NCBI RefSeq assembly: GCF_963855985.1 | Contig: NC_087111.1 | Location: 9,057,001 to 9,121,000 of the forward strand | Source of the DNA: Ostrinia nubilalis | Taxonomy: Eukaryota; Arthropoda; Insecta; Lepidoptera; Crambidae | Direction of reading: 5' to 3' | Length of the DNA stretch: 64,000 bases | Shown: in pieces, positions 43,701 to 55,700 of the stretch | Layout of the letters: every line of letters starts with the position of its first letter | How positions within the stretch are numbered: the stretch's first letter is position 1 | The notes under the pieces: model-generated | What the model was told of the DNA's origin: nothing | The model's input: only the letters and a program-made list of their open reading frames with translations | The model's database searches: none | Program-made: the position numbers and the translations under genes

Positions 43701-46700
43701 CAAAATACTCACCGATCATCATCATTTCAGCTACAGGACGTCCACTGCTGAACATAGGCCTCCCCCAATGATTTCCACATCGCACGGTTGGTAGCGGCCT
43801 GCATCCAGCGCCTTCCTGCTCCCTTTATCAGGTCGTCGGTCCACCTTGTGGGTGGAAAATACTCACCGATGCTGAGCACACACTCTCAGTGCATGCGGCC
43901 GCCTCGCTCCTTCCGGCAAGCCGACCCCCCGGCCACCGACAGCGCCATCAATGTAACTTATCACGTGACAGTATGAACCGAAGAAAGTTCGGGTCCATTT
44001 CCTGCATCGGCGTCATCCGCAGACATTTTGACAATTTAATCATTGTACCAAACAGAAGACGATACCAGCTACTCAGCAGAACCTTTATTTTTGTTTCAAG
44101 CCCGACGCAGCATCTGCTAAGACTTCATTATCAACTCACCGATGCTGAGCTCAGACTCTCGGCGCATGCGGTCACCTCGCTCCTCTCACGTTTTAAATCC
44201 AGCTGCATCAGCGTCATCAGCAGACATTTTGATGATTTAATCAATGAAACTAGCTGAAGAAGATACCAGCTACTCAGCAGAACCTTTATTTTTGTTCCAG
44301 GCCTGCCTTATCACCAGTAATTTCAACTCACCGATGCTGAGCGCAGACTCTCGGCGCATGAGGCCTCCTCGCTCCTCCCGGCAAGCAGACCCCTCGGCCA
44401 CCGCCAGCGCCATCGTCGCACCAGCCGCAAGCGGGCTCAAACAGAGTCAAAGTAACTCTCCATTTTACCACGTTTCTAAATCCAGCTGCATCAGCGTCAT
44501 CAGCAGACATTTTAGCGATTTTGTCATCGAAACTAACTGAAGAAAAAACCAGCTACTCAGCAGAACCTTTATTTTTGTTCCAGGGCTAATCTATCACCAG
44601 TAAAATCAACTCACCGATGCTGTGCACAGACTCTCGGTGCATGAGGCCTCCTCGCTCCTCCCGGCAAGCAGACCCCGCGGCCACCGCCAGCGCCATCGTC
44701 GCACCAGCCGCAAGCGGGCTCAGCGCGGCACGAGCTGCAGGATACATGGGCGGCGCAGCCGTGGGCGCCGCCGCTGGTCGACCATAGACGACAGCCGCCG
44801 AGAGGAAATGAGGCGCCGTATGCGTATGATAGTATGAGCCGAAGGAAGTTCAACTCCAACTCCCCATTATTAAATCCAGCTGCATCAGCGTCATCAGCAG
44901 ACATTTTGACAATTTAACCACAGCAACTAACAGAAGACACTACCAGCTACTCAGCAGAACCTTAATTTTTGTTCCAGGGCTAATCTATCACTAGTAAAAT
45001 CAACTCACCGATGCTGTGCGCAAACTCTCGGCGCATGAGGTCTCCTAGCTCCTCCCGGCAAGCAGACCCCGCGGCCACCGCCAGCGCCATCGTCGCACCA
45101 GCCGCAAGCGGGCTCAGCGCGGCACGAGCTGCAGGATACATGGGCGGCGCAGCCGTGGGCGTCGCCGCATGTACTGACCATAGACGACAGCCGCCGAGGG
45201 GAAATGAGGCGCCGTATGCGTATGATAGTATGAGCCGAAGGAAGTTCAACTCCATCTCCCCATTATTAAATCCAGCTGCATCAGCGTCATCCGCAGACAT
45301 TTTGACAATTTAATCATTGTACCAAACAGAAGACGATACCAGCTACTCAGCAGAACCTTTATTTTTGTTTCAAGCCCGACGTAGCATCTGCAAAGGACTC
45401 CATTACGAACTCACCGATGCTGATCGCAGAATCTCGGCGCATGTGTTCGCCTTGCTCCTCCCACGTTCGTTTTAAATCCAGCTGCATCAGCGTCATCCTC
45501 AGACATTTTGATAATTTAACCATAGCAACTAATAGAAGACACTACCAGCTACTCAGCAGAACCATTATTTTCGTTGTAGCTTTGCTGCAAGTTTGCAAAA
45601 TATTCACCGATCATCATTATCATCATTTCAGCCACTGCTGTACATAGGCCTTCCCCAATGACTTCCACATCGCACGGTTGGCAGCGGCCTGCATCCAGCG
45701 CTTTCCTGCTACCTTAATCAGGTCGTCGGTCCACCTTGTGGGTGGAAAATACTCACCGATGCTGAGCGCAGACTCTCGGCGCATGAGGCCTCCTCGCTCC
45801 TCCCGGCAAGCAGACCCCCCGGCCACCGCCAGCGCCATCGTCGCACCAGCCGCAAGCGGGCTCAGCGCGGCACGAGCTGCAGGATACATGGGCGGCGCAG
45901 CCGTGGGCGTCGCCGCATGTACTGACGCCGCCGCTGGTCGACCATAGGCGGCAGCCGCCGAGGGGAAACGAGGCGCCGTATGCGTTCTGAGGAAAAAAAA
46001 TTGGTTAGAACTGATTTGAACTGATCGTCATCATCACTAAGTCATTGAGTATGTAGTGGAGGACTAGGTACTAAGTAACCAGAGGCAAAGGAAGGTTTAG
46101 TCAAGGTAGCCAGACAGGTACGTTTTTGTTTTGTGGCCGTTATGGCCAATTCCTGCTCCCTGCCAGAAGGGCGGGGCCTTCCCAATAAAACATGACGGTT
46201 TCCTCTAAAGCGAAATGAAACGGAGCTGCGAGTTATTGTCTAGACATTAGTCCGCGGCTCCGTCTCAGGCACTCGCACTAGTCGAGTAATTTAGTCCAGT
46301 GGCGAGTAGTTTTGGAACTAAACGTGAACAGAACACCAAAAATCGATTATGTTAGCAAATCGTTTAGTCCAGCCAATCCAAATTTTACAGGCGAGTAGCA
46401 TCCTTCATCACTCACTCACCGGCTATACGAGTCCGAATTGGGCGGGTCAGTCGAGTTCATATAAAACCGAAAGATTTATTAATCAGTAGCGAGTAGTTTA
46501 GTTACTTAAAAGGCACACTTCTGGAACTAGTCTCACCTTATCCACGCATCTGCCAGCAGACGCGCACCAGATGCACTCTTCAGCGGTGCAGTTTGCGCAA
46601 GTCTGGAAAGTTGAACACGGAGCGCTGCACGGGCCAGCCGATGCTACGCTCCTGGAATATACGATAATATTTAAATACTTCATTAATTGTAGACCTGTAT

Positions 46701-49700
46701 GTATAGGACTCAGTCGCCATGACAAAGGCCACTGAGTCCACCATGGTCCAGTGTACTCGCGACGCCTCACGGTGGTCCCGATTTAATAAAACATGGACAT
46801 TGATGCTAGAAGCACGAAATTTTTTTTGATGGTTACTGCTATGATAACTAATAAGGCAAAAAAATATTACAATCCTACGACGTCTATTTCGTAGTAAAAA
46901 AAAATATATACATATTTTTTGTATGGAAGAAATTACGTTTCTGTCAATTTTTCGAAATTGTTTAACGATGTCAAGATGCCGATCACACATGTTATAAAAC
47001 AAGTGATTCTGAGTATTTCATGCGAAGATACTTGTCACTTATCTCTGCGTACTTTTGAGTTATCGAGGGTTGAAAAATCGATTTTTTTATATTAAATATT
47101 TCCACGAAAAATTGCCAAAATTACAATATGGTGTATAAGGGACACCTTTGATGACACATAACAACGACTCGCACTCGCGCGCGCTCGTATGCATCAGCTT
47201 TTAATAAAATAAAATAAAAAATTAAGGGAAATACTTAATACAACGTTGTATGTATAGGTCCGCTGGCCGTCAAAAAGTAGCTTATACGAGAGGTTGCCCA
47301 ATTTACAATATGTCCATCATTGATAACTCACACAAATATCATCTCTCTCTGAAGGATAACAAGTTTTTTTTGTTTCCAGATGCTTTTGATAGGATGGAAG
47401 CTCATAAATACTCTGTGAAGTGAGAATGAATCTCAAATTGCGATATTGCCATTTTGTCAAATTACATGATGTAACTAGCGCTAACGTTTATCTTCAGGTA
47501 GACACAGTTTTAAGTTAAAAGATTGTCTACTATTTCACACTGTTTTTTGTTTTGGAACAGTTCTTTGATTATAGGTAGTCGCTAATTTCGTTTTGTAAGA
47601 CTCTTTCAGTTTAGCACATAAAGCGTAAACTAATTCCTCCTCAGAATGATCTAAAAGTGTTAGAGAGCGCCTCTTCTTCTGCAGAAGAAGAATTTTGCAT
47701 AAATCTTCAAAAGGTTTTTTATTTATACCAGAAGTCGATGGTTGCAGATCTACTTCCGCAGTCTCATCAACTGGAGCGTCTTCCTCGGTGTTAACGTTGT
47801 CTATGCGTTGTGTTAACTCGGTAAAAAACATTTTTTAAATCTATATTTTTACATTTCGGCCAGACCATTTCAGACTAAAATGACGAACGTATTGGCATTG
47901 AATTGTCTTCCGAAGATTTGAGTAATTATCAAATCATTAAGTCGTAATTTTACAAAAAATATATCAAAGAAGATATGGTCTGCTTCCAGCAGAGCCCAAA
48001 AGACATTTTTGCACCAGAATTCGCATTGGCTAGACTCTGAAATTGTCTGGCCAAATTGTAAAAATATAGATTTAAACAATGTTTTTTACCGAGTTATCAC
48101 AACGCATAGACAACGTTAACACCGAGGAAGACGCTCCAGTTGATGAGACTGCGGAAGTAGATGTGCAACCATCGACTTCTGGTATAAATAAAAAACCTTT
48201 TGAAGATTTATGCAAAATTCTTCTTCTGCAGAAGAAGAGACGCTCTCTAACACTTTTAGATCATTCTGAGGAGGAATTAGTTTACGCTTTATGTGCTAAA
48301 CTGAAAGAGTCTAACAAAACGAAATTAGCGACTACCTATAATCAAAGAACTGTTCCAAAACGAAAAACAGTGTGAAATAGTAGACAATCTTTTAACTTAA
48401 AACTGTGTCTACCTGAAGATAAACGTTAGCGCTAGTTATATCATGTAATTTGTCAAAATGGCAATATCGCAATTTGAGATTCATTCTCACTTCAGAGAGT
48501 ATTTATGAGCTTCCATCCTATCAAAAGCTTCTGGAAACAAAAAAAACTTGTTATCCTTCAGAGAGAGATGATATTTGTGTGAGTTATCAATGATGGACAT
48601 ATTGTAAATTGGGCAACCTCTCGTATAAGGTACTTTTTGACGGCCAGCGGACCTATACATACAACGTTGTATTAAGTATTTCCCTTATTTTTTTATTTTA
48701 TTTTATTAAAAGCTGATGCATACGAGCGCGCGCGAGTGCGAGTCGTTGTTATCTGTCATCAAAGGTGTCCCTTATACACCATATTGTAATTTTAGCAATT
48801 TTTCGTGGAAATATTTAATATAAAAAAATCGATTTTTCAACCCTCGATAACTCAAAAGTACGCAGAGATAAGTGACAAGTATCTTCGCATGAAATACTCA
48901 GAATCACTTGTTTTATAACATGTGTGATCGGCATCTTGACATCGTTAAACAATTTCGAAAAATTGACAGAAACGTAATTTCTTCCATAGAAAAAATATGT
49001 ATATATTTTTTTTTACTACGAAATAGACGTCGTAGGATTGTAATATTTTTTTGCCTTATTAGTTATCATAGCAGTAACCATCAAAAAAATTTTCGTGCCT
49101 CTAGCATCGATGTCCATGTTTTATTAAATCGGGACCACTGTGCGCCTCTAAGGCCTCAGCCTCGAATTTAGCGGGCAGCGGCGCGGGAGCGGGGCGGACA
49201 ACGCAGACCCGTTCTCGAAACAAGCGGCGAAGTGTTGTGTTCGGGGTTGTGTTGTCGAGATATTTGTTTTTATTCGCAAACGAAATGTCTGAACAACGGC
49301 GACAATTTTATTTCGATTCAAATTTATTCCTAACGCTCGATTTATTGTGGGCAAAAGAAGGAGTGCGCTGCCCGCTCGTTGCCCGCTCCCGCGCCGTTGT
49401 TTTCGAGAACCGGTCTATTTGATTTTACGCATAAGATCCTGCCGCTGCCGCGCCGCTACCGCCGACGCCCCGCTGCCCGCTAAATTCGAGGCTGAGGCCT
49501 AACCGTCAGAAATGGAAGCTCATCGCCAGGAGAGCTACCCTCGGAGATGACATCACCCCACCATTTACCTCGTCAGCGCAACCACGACCACTCTGACAAG
49601 AGTGCCCGACTAAGAAGAGAAGAGAAGAGATGTATAGGTTACTACAACCACTTCGGGACAACATAATAGATATGCATTTTATGATGTCGCGGACATAGCA

Positions 49701-52700
49701 ATACCACACAAATCTTTTAACCGTGTGACATTTAAACTGTAAGGGAATGAAATTCAAAATGGCACACGGCAAATAGACATAATATGCGGCATAACTTTAG
49801 TTCTGTGTCAAAAACTATCTCTACGGCCATGAGTTCTTTTTATTACTTACCTAATATCATCAGAAGAATTGGCAGGTTTACATTTTATCGTGTCGTAGTC
49901 CCAGTAACATAACCGCTGGGTTAATTCTTCAGAACCCTGAAAGAAGAAATCTATATACAGGGTGGAAACGATAAGTGATCTCATTCGATTATTTCTAAAC
50001 TATACAAGATATCGAAAAACTGATTACTGATCCTGAAAGTGCTTCACGAGCTCTATCCAACGGTACCAATAATAGGTTACAGAATTAACTGGATCTATCC
50101 GAAAATTAAATGTTTTCAGCCTCCATATTAAATGTACGCCAGCCAAACAAAATTAGAAGTATTTTTTTTAATTAAACAATAAACTTATAAAATGAACTAG
50201 TAAATTGCATTCTTATTTAAAATTATTCATGGAAAACATTGGTTTTAGGCTTTATTTGCTATAATATTATCAAGACATGAGTGCCATGACTGTGGCTGTA
50301 CTAAATGTATGGAAGCTGGAAACACTGAATTTTAGGATAGATCCAGTTAATTTTGTTACCTATTATTGGTACCGTTGGATAGAGCTCGTAAAGCACTTTC
50401 AGGATCAGTCATCAGTTTTTTAATATCTTGTATAGTTTTTAATATTATGTGGTTTTACTAAATGTATGGAAGCTGGAAACACTGAATTTTTGGATAGATC
50501 CAGTTTATTATGTAACCTATTATTGGTACCGTTTGAAAGAACTTGTGAAGCACTTTCAGAATCAGTAATCAGTTTTTCGATATCTTGTATAGTTTAGAAG
50601 TAATCGAGTGAGATCACTTAACGTTTCCACCCTGTATATAAAAGAAAGTCGTGTTAGTTACACCACTTATAACTCAAGAACGGCTGAACCGATTTAGCTG
50701 AAAATTGTCAGGGAGGTAGTTTAGAGCCAGGAGAAGGACATAGGATACTTTTTATCCCGTTCGAAATTTTAAAAAAAGTCTGCTTATTTATTGCCATTAA
50801 GGCGGAACAAAGTTCGCCGGGTCAGCTAGTATATTATAATCACAAATATATCTATCTGCCTGGATTAATTAAATTATAGTCTAACAATTTTTTTTTATTT
50901 TTGGACTATTTCACACAGTGCCATCTATAATATTTTAAACTATTATGTTGCATTTTTACTATAAAATTATCACTTCACGGGATTTATTGCAACAATATCT
51001 ATTTTGTACCTATTTCTATCTATTTAGTGCCATCTAGCTCCAAAAAGTAAGCAACTGATATGCTTGTGTAACGGATATACTACTTATTTCCTTTTTTTAA
51101 TAAAATTTTTGTAACTTAATAGTATTGACTTACGTGTGTATGGTGATGTTGGTGCGCATAGCAAGCTGCGCAAGAGTGGAAGCGTCCGCACGCCTCCCGC
51201 GGCGATTCGCTCGTGGCGCCGCACTCTTCTAGCGAGAGCGCCATCTGTGAAAGATTGTTTTAATATAAATAAATAAATATAAAATAATATCCTTGGACAT
51301 TTTACACTGCGCTTCTAGTCCCAAACTAAGCAAAGCTTGTACTATGGGTACTAGACAACGGATATAAACATAATTAAATACTTTTTTTTTGTAAAAACAT
51401 ACATATTATACATAGAAAACACCCATTCCAATACAAACAAATATGTTCATGCACACAAATGTTTGTACTGTGCGGGAATCGAACTCGCAACCTTCGGAAT
51501 AGTAGTCCGTTTCGGACCACTACACCAAACGGGCGATGTTTTATTTACATAATATGGTTTTTAGTAACAGTTTTGTAAACGACACACTACGGTATAGTTC
51601 GGTTTATCCACGAAGACGCGCCCCACCAATTTTAGGTCTCGGTCGCGCGGGGTGCGGGGAGTTTGATCCGAGCAATCCGAGCGTCATTGTTGTAGTGTGC
51701 GTGTGCATTCATGGATATTTAGCGTGTACCGATAACACTCAAACATTAGCGGAAGAATGGTGGGGCGCGTCTTCGTGGATGAAACGAACTATGACAATGT
51801 TTGGCTGAAATATAACTTCACTGTAATGAATTGGGTCTACAAGCATAAATTACCAATTTTTTACGCAATAAAGTGCATTTATTTTTCGAATTTAGAGATT
51901 TTCTCGCAATAAAATATGTAGTAGCTAAACGATTACCGGTTTTCTATAGTTACAAATATGTGTAAATAACAACAGCTAAACAATCACTAGCCAAGTATGA
52001 ATGCTTATCTTTATACAGGATGTTTGGTAAATGGGTATATGAGCCGACACTAGCCCATGTTAACATGGGCATATAAATGGTATGGTGAAGTCAGAAATTT
52101 GATATCATCATTTTATTTTTTTAATTTTCATACAAAATAAATTTTATAAATTCCGATTTGTATAAAAATTAAAATAATTAAAATGAAGATACCAATTTTT
52201 TGACTTCACCATACCATTTATATGCCCATGTTAACATGGGCTAGTCTCGGCTCATATACCCATTTACCAAACACCCTGTATATGTAGATACGATTATTTG
52301 TGTCACACTGCTGTTTATACCATGTGATTGTCTTTAAAAATAACTCACGATTATAGGGCTTCTCCGACGGGGAGCGAACCATCTCTGGCAAGAAAACAAG
52401 TGCATTCATTTTATCTTCAGTTACGACTAATTTTATTTTCCGATTTTTAGTAGAACCAGGCCTGTTCATCTCCGCGAGTTTGCATCGAAAACAAAACACG
52501 CGCGACTACCCCTCCTGAGATACCAAATCGACAGGACAATCACGAGCGAGTATTGACGCACGCACGTATTCTTCACCCATTTGCATTGTAAAGACAATAA
52601 ACCATATGTAAAAACGGTGGTGCAATTAATACTCTACAGTATTTTTTAACTGCCTGAATAATATTAGAAACACAAAATATAATTCATGCTTATTCATGTA

Positions 52701-55700
52701 TTTCCTCCGCCATTTTTCGCAGTTTGGCACCTCACGTCACACATCATTTTACCGAAGTTAGCCCTATGTCTTCGGCGCAGTACCGATCACTGACGTTTGT
52801 CAACAAAATGGTGCTCGACTCTTGAGACAAGCTAAATTACACCATATTGTTAACGACATTGAGCATACATTTTTTTAAATACCTCCGCGAAGAAAATCTT
52901 CTGTACGAAGTACTTATTATTATTCTGTGGTAGAACTTTTAGTACCATGGAGGACCAAAATTGAATGAAATATTTTTGATTGGATTTTGATCAGTTTTTT
53001 CGACAAGACCACTGTGCGTACTGCGTGTGGCACATTACCTAGCGCATGTAGCGCGTTACCTAGCGCGTGTAGCGTGTTACCTAGCGGGTGTAGTCTGTTA
53101 CCTAGCGCGTGTAGCGCGTTACCTAGTGGATGTAGCGCGTTACCTAGCGGGTGTAGCGTGTTACCCAGCGGGTGTAGCATGTTACATAGCGGGTGTAGCG
53201 TGTTACCTAGTGGGTGTAGCGCGTTACCTAGCGCGTGTAGCGTGTTACCTAGCGGGTGTAGCGCGTTACCTAGCGCGTGTAGCGTGTTACCTAACGGGTG
53301 TAGCGCGTTACCTAGCAGGCGTAGCGCGTTACCTAGCGGGTGTAGCGTGTTACCTGGTGCGTGTGCCGCGTGCAGTACAGAGCAGACGCGAGACAGGCGC
53401 CGCACCACGCGCAGCCCGCCGCCGTGCAAGCGCCGCAGCTTTCCGCCGACGCGCATAGTCGCTCGTCTGTAGAATACAGCACAAATATTTATGTTACAAT
53501 ATGGTATAAACACCACGTTACTTTTAGAGTAAGCGCACACCGTTGATTTTTCTTTGGCCGATAGTTTAGTCGGGCTGTTGATCAGTATGGGCATGTATGG
53601 GAGTGCGCACACTAAGCCGATTCGATTTGGCCGATTCTTCATACAATTTAAAATCGGACACAACTATCGGCCAACTAAAAATCAACGGTGTGCGCCTACT
53701 CTTACACTTGACAATTTCGACGGGATCATCCAGTGTCTAAGTAGCTCAGTTGGAAGAGCAGTCGCCCGGCAATCGGAAGGTCGTGGGTTCAATTCCCGCC
53801 TTAGGCAGTTCGATTTTTTCAAGTTATTTATAATTTTTAAAGTGGCATGCCCTAATTTAGGTCCCTACTTGAGCCACTGATCTTATCAAGGCAAAACATT
53901 GATTGAGTAAGAAGTATTCACACTTTTCCTCTTTGCATAAATTAAACAACGAGATTGTTTCACACAATCACAAACTCGTATGTACAACAACTAAGAAGTA
54001 AGTAAATGTATGAACATGCTGAAAGTAACTTTTGTATCTTACCAAAAGTAGGTTCTGTGACGCACGCTTTCACATCACCCTCGAATGATTCTTTCCATCC
54101 AACTTCTTCTAACTGAAACAGACAAAAATGTGGATAAATAAGCGTTTTAATTTTCACGATTCTAACGCGATTTTCGTAAGAAAGAAAGACCTTTTAGTCT
54201 CAGCTTAGTAGAGACCTACTGAAACCTTCTCTAGAGGTTCCTAGATTTGCCTCACATAAGAAAATCAAGACTGAAAGAGGCGGAGTTTAGTTTTTGTGTG
54301 TTTTAATGTCAATCTGAAAATATTTCAGTTCAAGTTTTCAGTGTGCCAATAAGTGCTAACAAACTGTCAAATAGTTGCAAAAACGATTCTGTTTGACGTG
54401 ACGGCGACGGCATCTCAGCCAAATGACGTCCACTGCAGGACAAACCCTCCCCCAAGGATTTCCATAACGACCGGTCCTGCGCCGCCCGCATCCAGGCTCT
54501 TTATGCGACCTTCACCAGATCGTCGGTGCACCTAGTATAGTATATAGTATAGGCTTTTCCACGTCTACAAACTCACCGGCATACATATCCTTTTGTGCAC
54601 GTGCCACGCGCACGCGCGCGCCGCGTGATTCGCAGCAGCAACACATGCTACTTCGTCATTGTACGAGGAACACTTGTCGCCCGTCTCGAAGAGAAGCGCG
54701 TCGGATCGCAGGCGGCCGTCGAAACTGCGAATATACAATTAAAACGTTGCAGTAATTGCTAAAACACTTCATTCTAGCCCTGAAAAACTAATTGATTTTC
54801 AATTTGCCGCGCGAGTCTGTGCACCCGGTGTGGACGCACCATAATATAGGATGGACCGAAAATTTTTGAAAATAGCAATGCTCGTATCATGTATCGAAAA
54901 CTGTTCGAGGAAGGGGCATGTGGGTGGCAGGAAATCATGCATAGTTTCATACAATATTAGTAACGGTGGAGCGTTTCACGAAACTACATTTTTTTACTAA
55001 ATTATCGATATTTGTGACTGTGGTCTGTACGACGCCTATTTAGAACTGATTACGGATAACGCCGTATACAAATGTTCGAAAAATCGAGCGTTCCAACCTA
55101 CAAAATTTTTCGCCCAGTAGCGCGTCTCCTCTGCCACTCTAAGGACTGCAGTAATTGCCAGTTTCTATAGGCACGTAAAAATGGAGGTAAATTATTATCC
55201 ACATACCCTCCATGTATGATAGCAGCGCGCCGGCTCTGTTGCGAAGACTGCAGCTGAGGCAACGACGCCGCCGCGTGCGCCGCTCTCGCTGCCCCGGTAG
55301 GACTTGAACTGGTTATCCAGGTTTTACACCTGGAAATAAAGGAAAATATATACAGGGTGTTAGGTAAATGGGTATATGAGCCGACACTAGCCCATGTTAA
55401 TATGGGCATATAAATGGTATAGTGAAGTCAGAAATTTGATATCATCATTTTAATTATTTTAATTTTCATACAAATCGGATTTTATAAAATTTATTTTGTA
55501 TGAAAATAAAAAAAATTAAAATGATATTATCAAATTTCTGACTTCACCATACCATTTATATGCCCATGTTAACATGGGCTAGTATCGGCTCATATACCCA
55601 TTTACCTAACACCCTGTATATTTTTTAGTCCCGTTAGCCTCTCGTGTTAAGCTAAATAAGCTTGTGTTACGAGTGGGCGCACCACAATTTATAGTCAGGC

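Larger units (their letters stand above)
43180..45756 (-). repeat. Tandem array of degenerate attractin PSI exon copies
   Basis: The donor end of exon 45757-45986 (plus strand ACTCACCGATGCTG) recurs near 43862, 44136, 44328, 44610, 45004 and 45411. Spacers share CCAGCTGCATCAGCGTCATC, ACCAGCTACTCAGCAGAACC and TTTATTTTTGTT. The copy at 44610-44850 keeps an open frame through CGWCDDGAGGGRG. The copy at 45010-45235 is frame-shifted, and the others are short. None has an obvious acceptor, unlike the real exon. Confidence 0.85.
46769..49140. mobile_element. 2.4-kb palindromic (foldback) hAT-like element carrying an ORF in each arm
   Basis: Arms of about 1.1 kb (46769-47876 and 48030-49140) are inverted near-identical copies around a roughly 150-bp spacer. 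The ends are CGGTGGTCCCGATTTAAT and CAGTGGTCCCGATTTAAT, both read inwards; CAG at the tip resembles hAT termini. Flanks GACGCCTC and TGCGCCTC agree at six of eight positions, as an aged 8-bp target duplication would. Each arm encodes the same 98-aa ORF. No transposase domain was recognised. Confidence 0.8.
46690..49610 (+). pseudogene. Reverse-transcriptase C-terminal remnant split by two nested transposons
   Basis: Left part to 46768 (TGACAAAGGCCACTGAGTCC, TGTACTCGCGACGCCTC) continues after the insertions at 49500 (AACCGTCAGAAATGGAAGCT, CGCCAGGAGAGCTACCCTCG). The intact order is seen at 13080-13216. Two elements, 46769-49140 and 49152-49499, interrupt it only 11 bases apart. Confidence 0.85.

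Noticed and set aside
46580..49171. Mirrored frames beginning MFYNMCDRHLDIVKQ at both ends of the palindrome
   Set aside because: They are present twice only because the arms are identical, have low-complexity composition and cross the element end; the 98-aa ORF is the better candidate.
51465..51537. Functional tRNA gene
   Set aside because: A second copy with the same non-tRNA body at 61660-61790 shows that this is a dispersed SINE family.
52987..53472. 161- and 143-codon plus-strand frames rich in LPSACS or YLAGVA repeats
   Set aside because: Same minisatellite; all frames stay open because the unit lacks stops on plus, and there is no splice or family evidence.
52920..53663. 247-codon open frame on the minus strand with repeated LGNALHPLGNTLHP
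   Set aside because: It is a product of the 21-bp minisatellite (period divisible by three) and overlaps a real PSI exon in a different frame.
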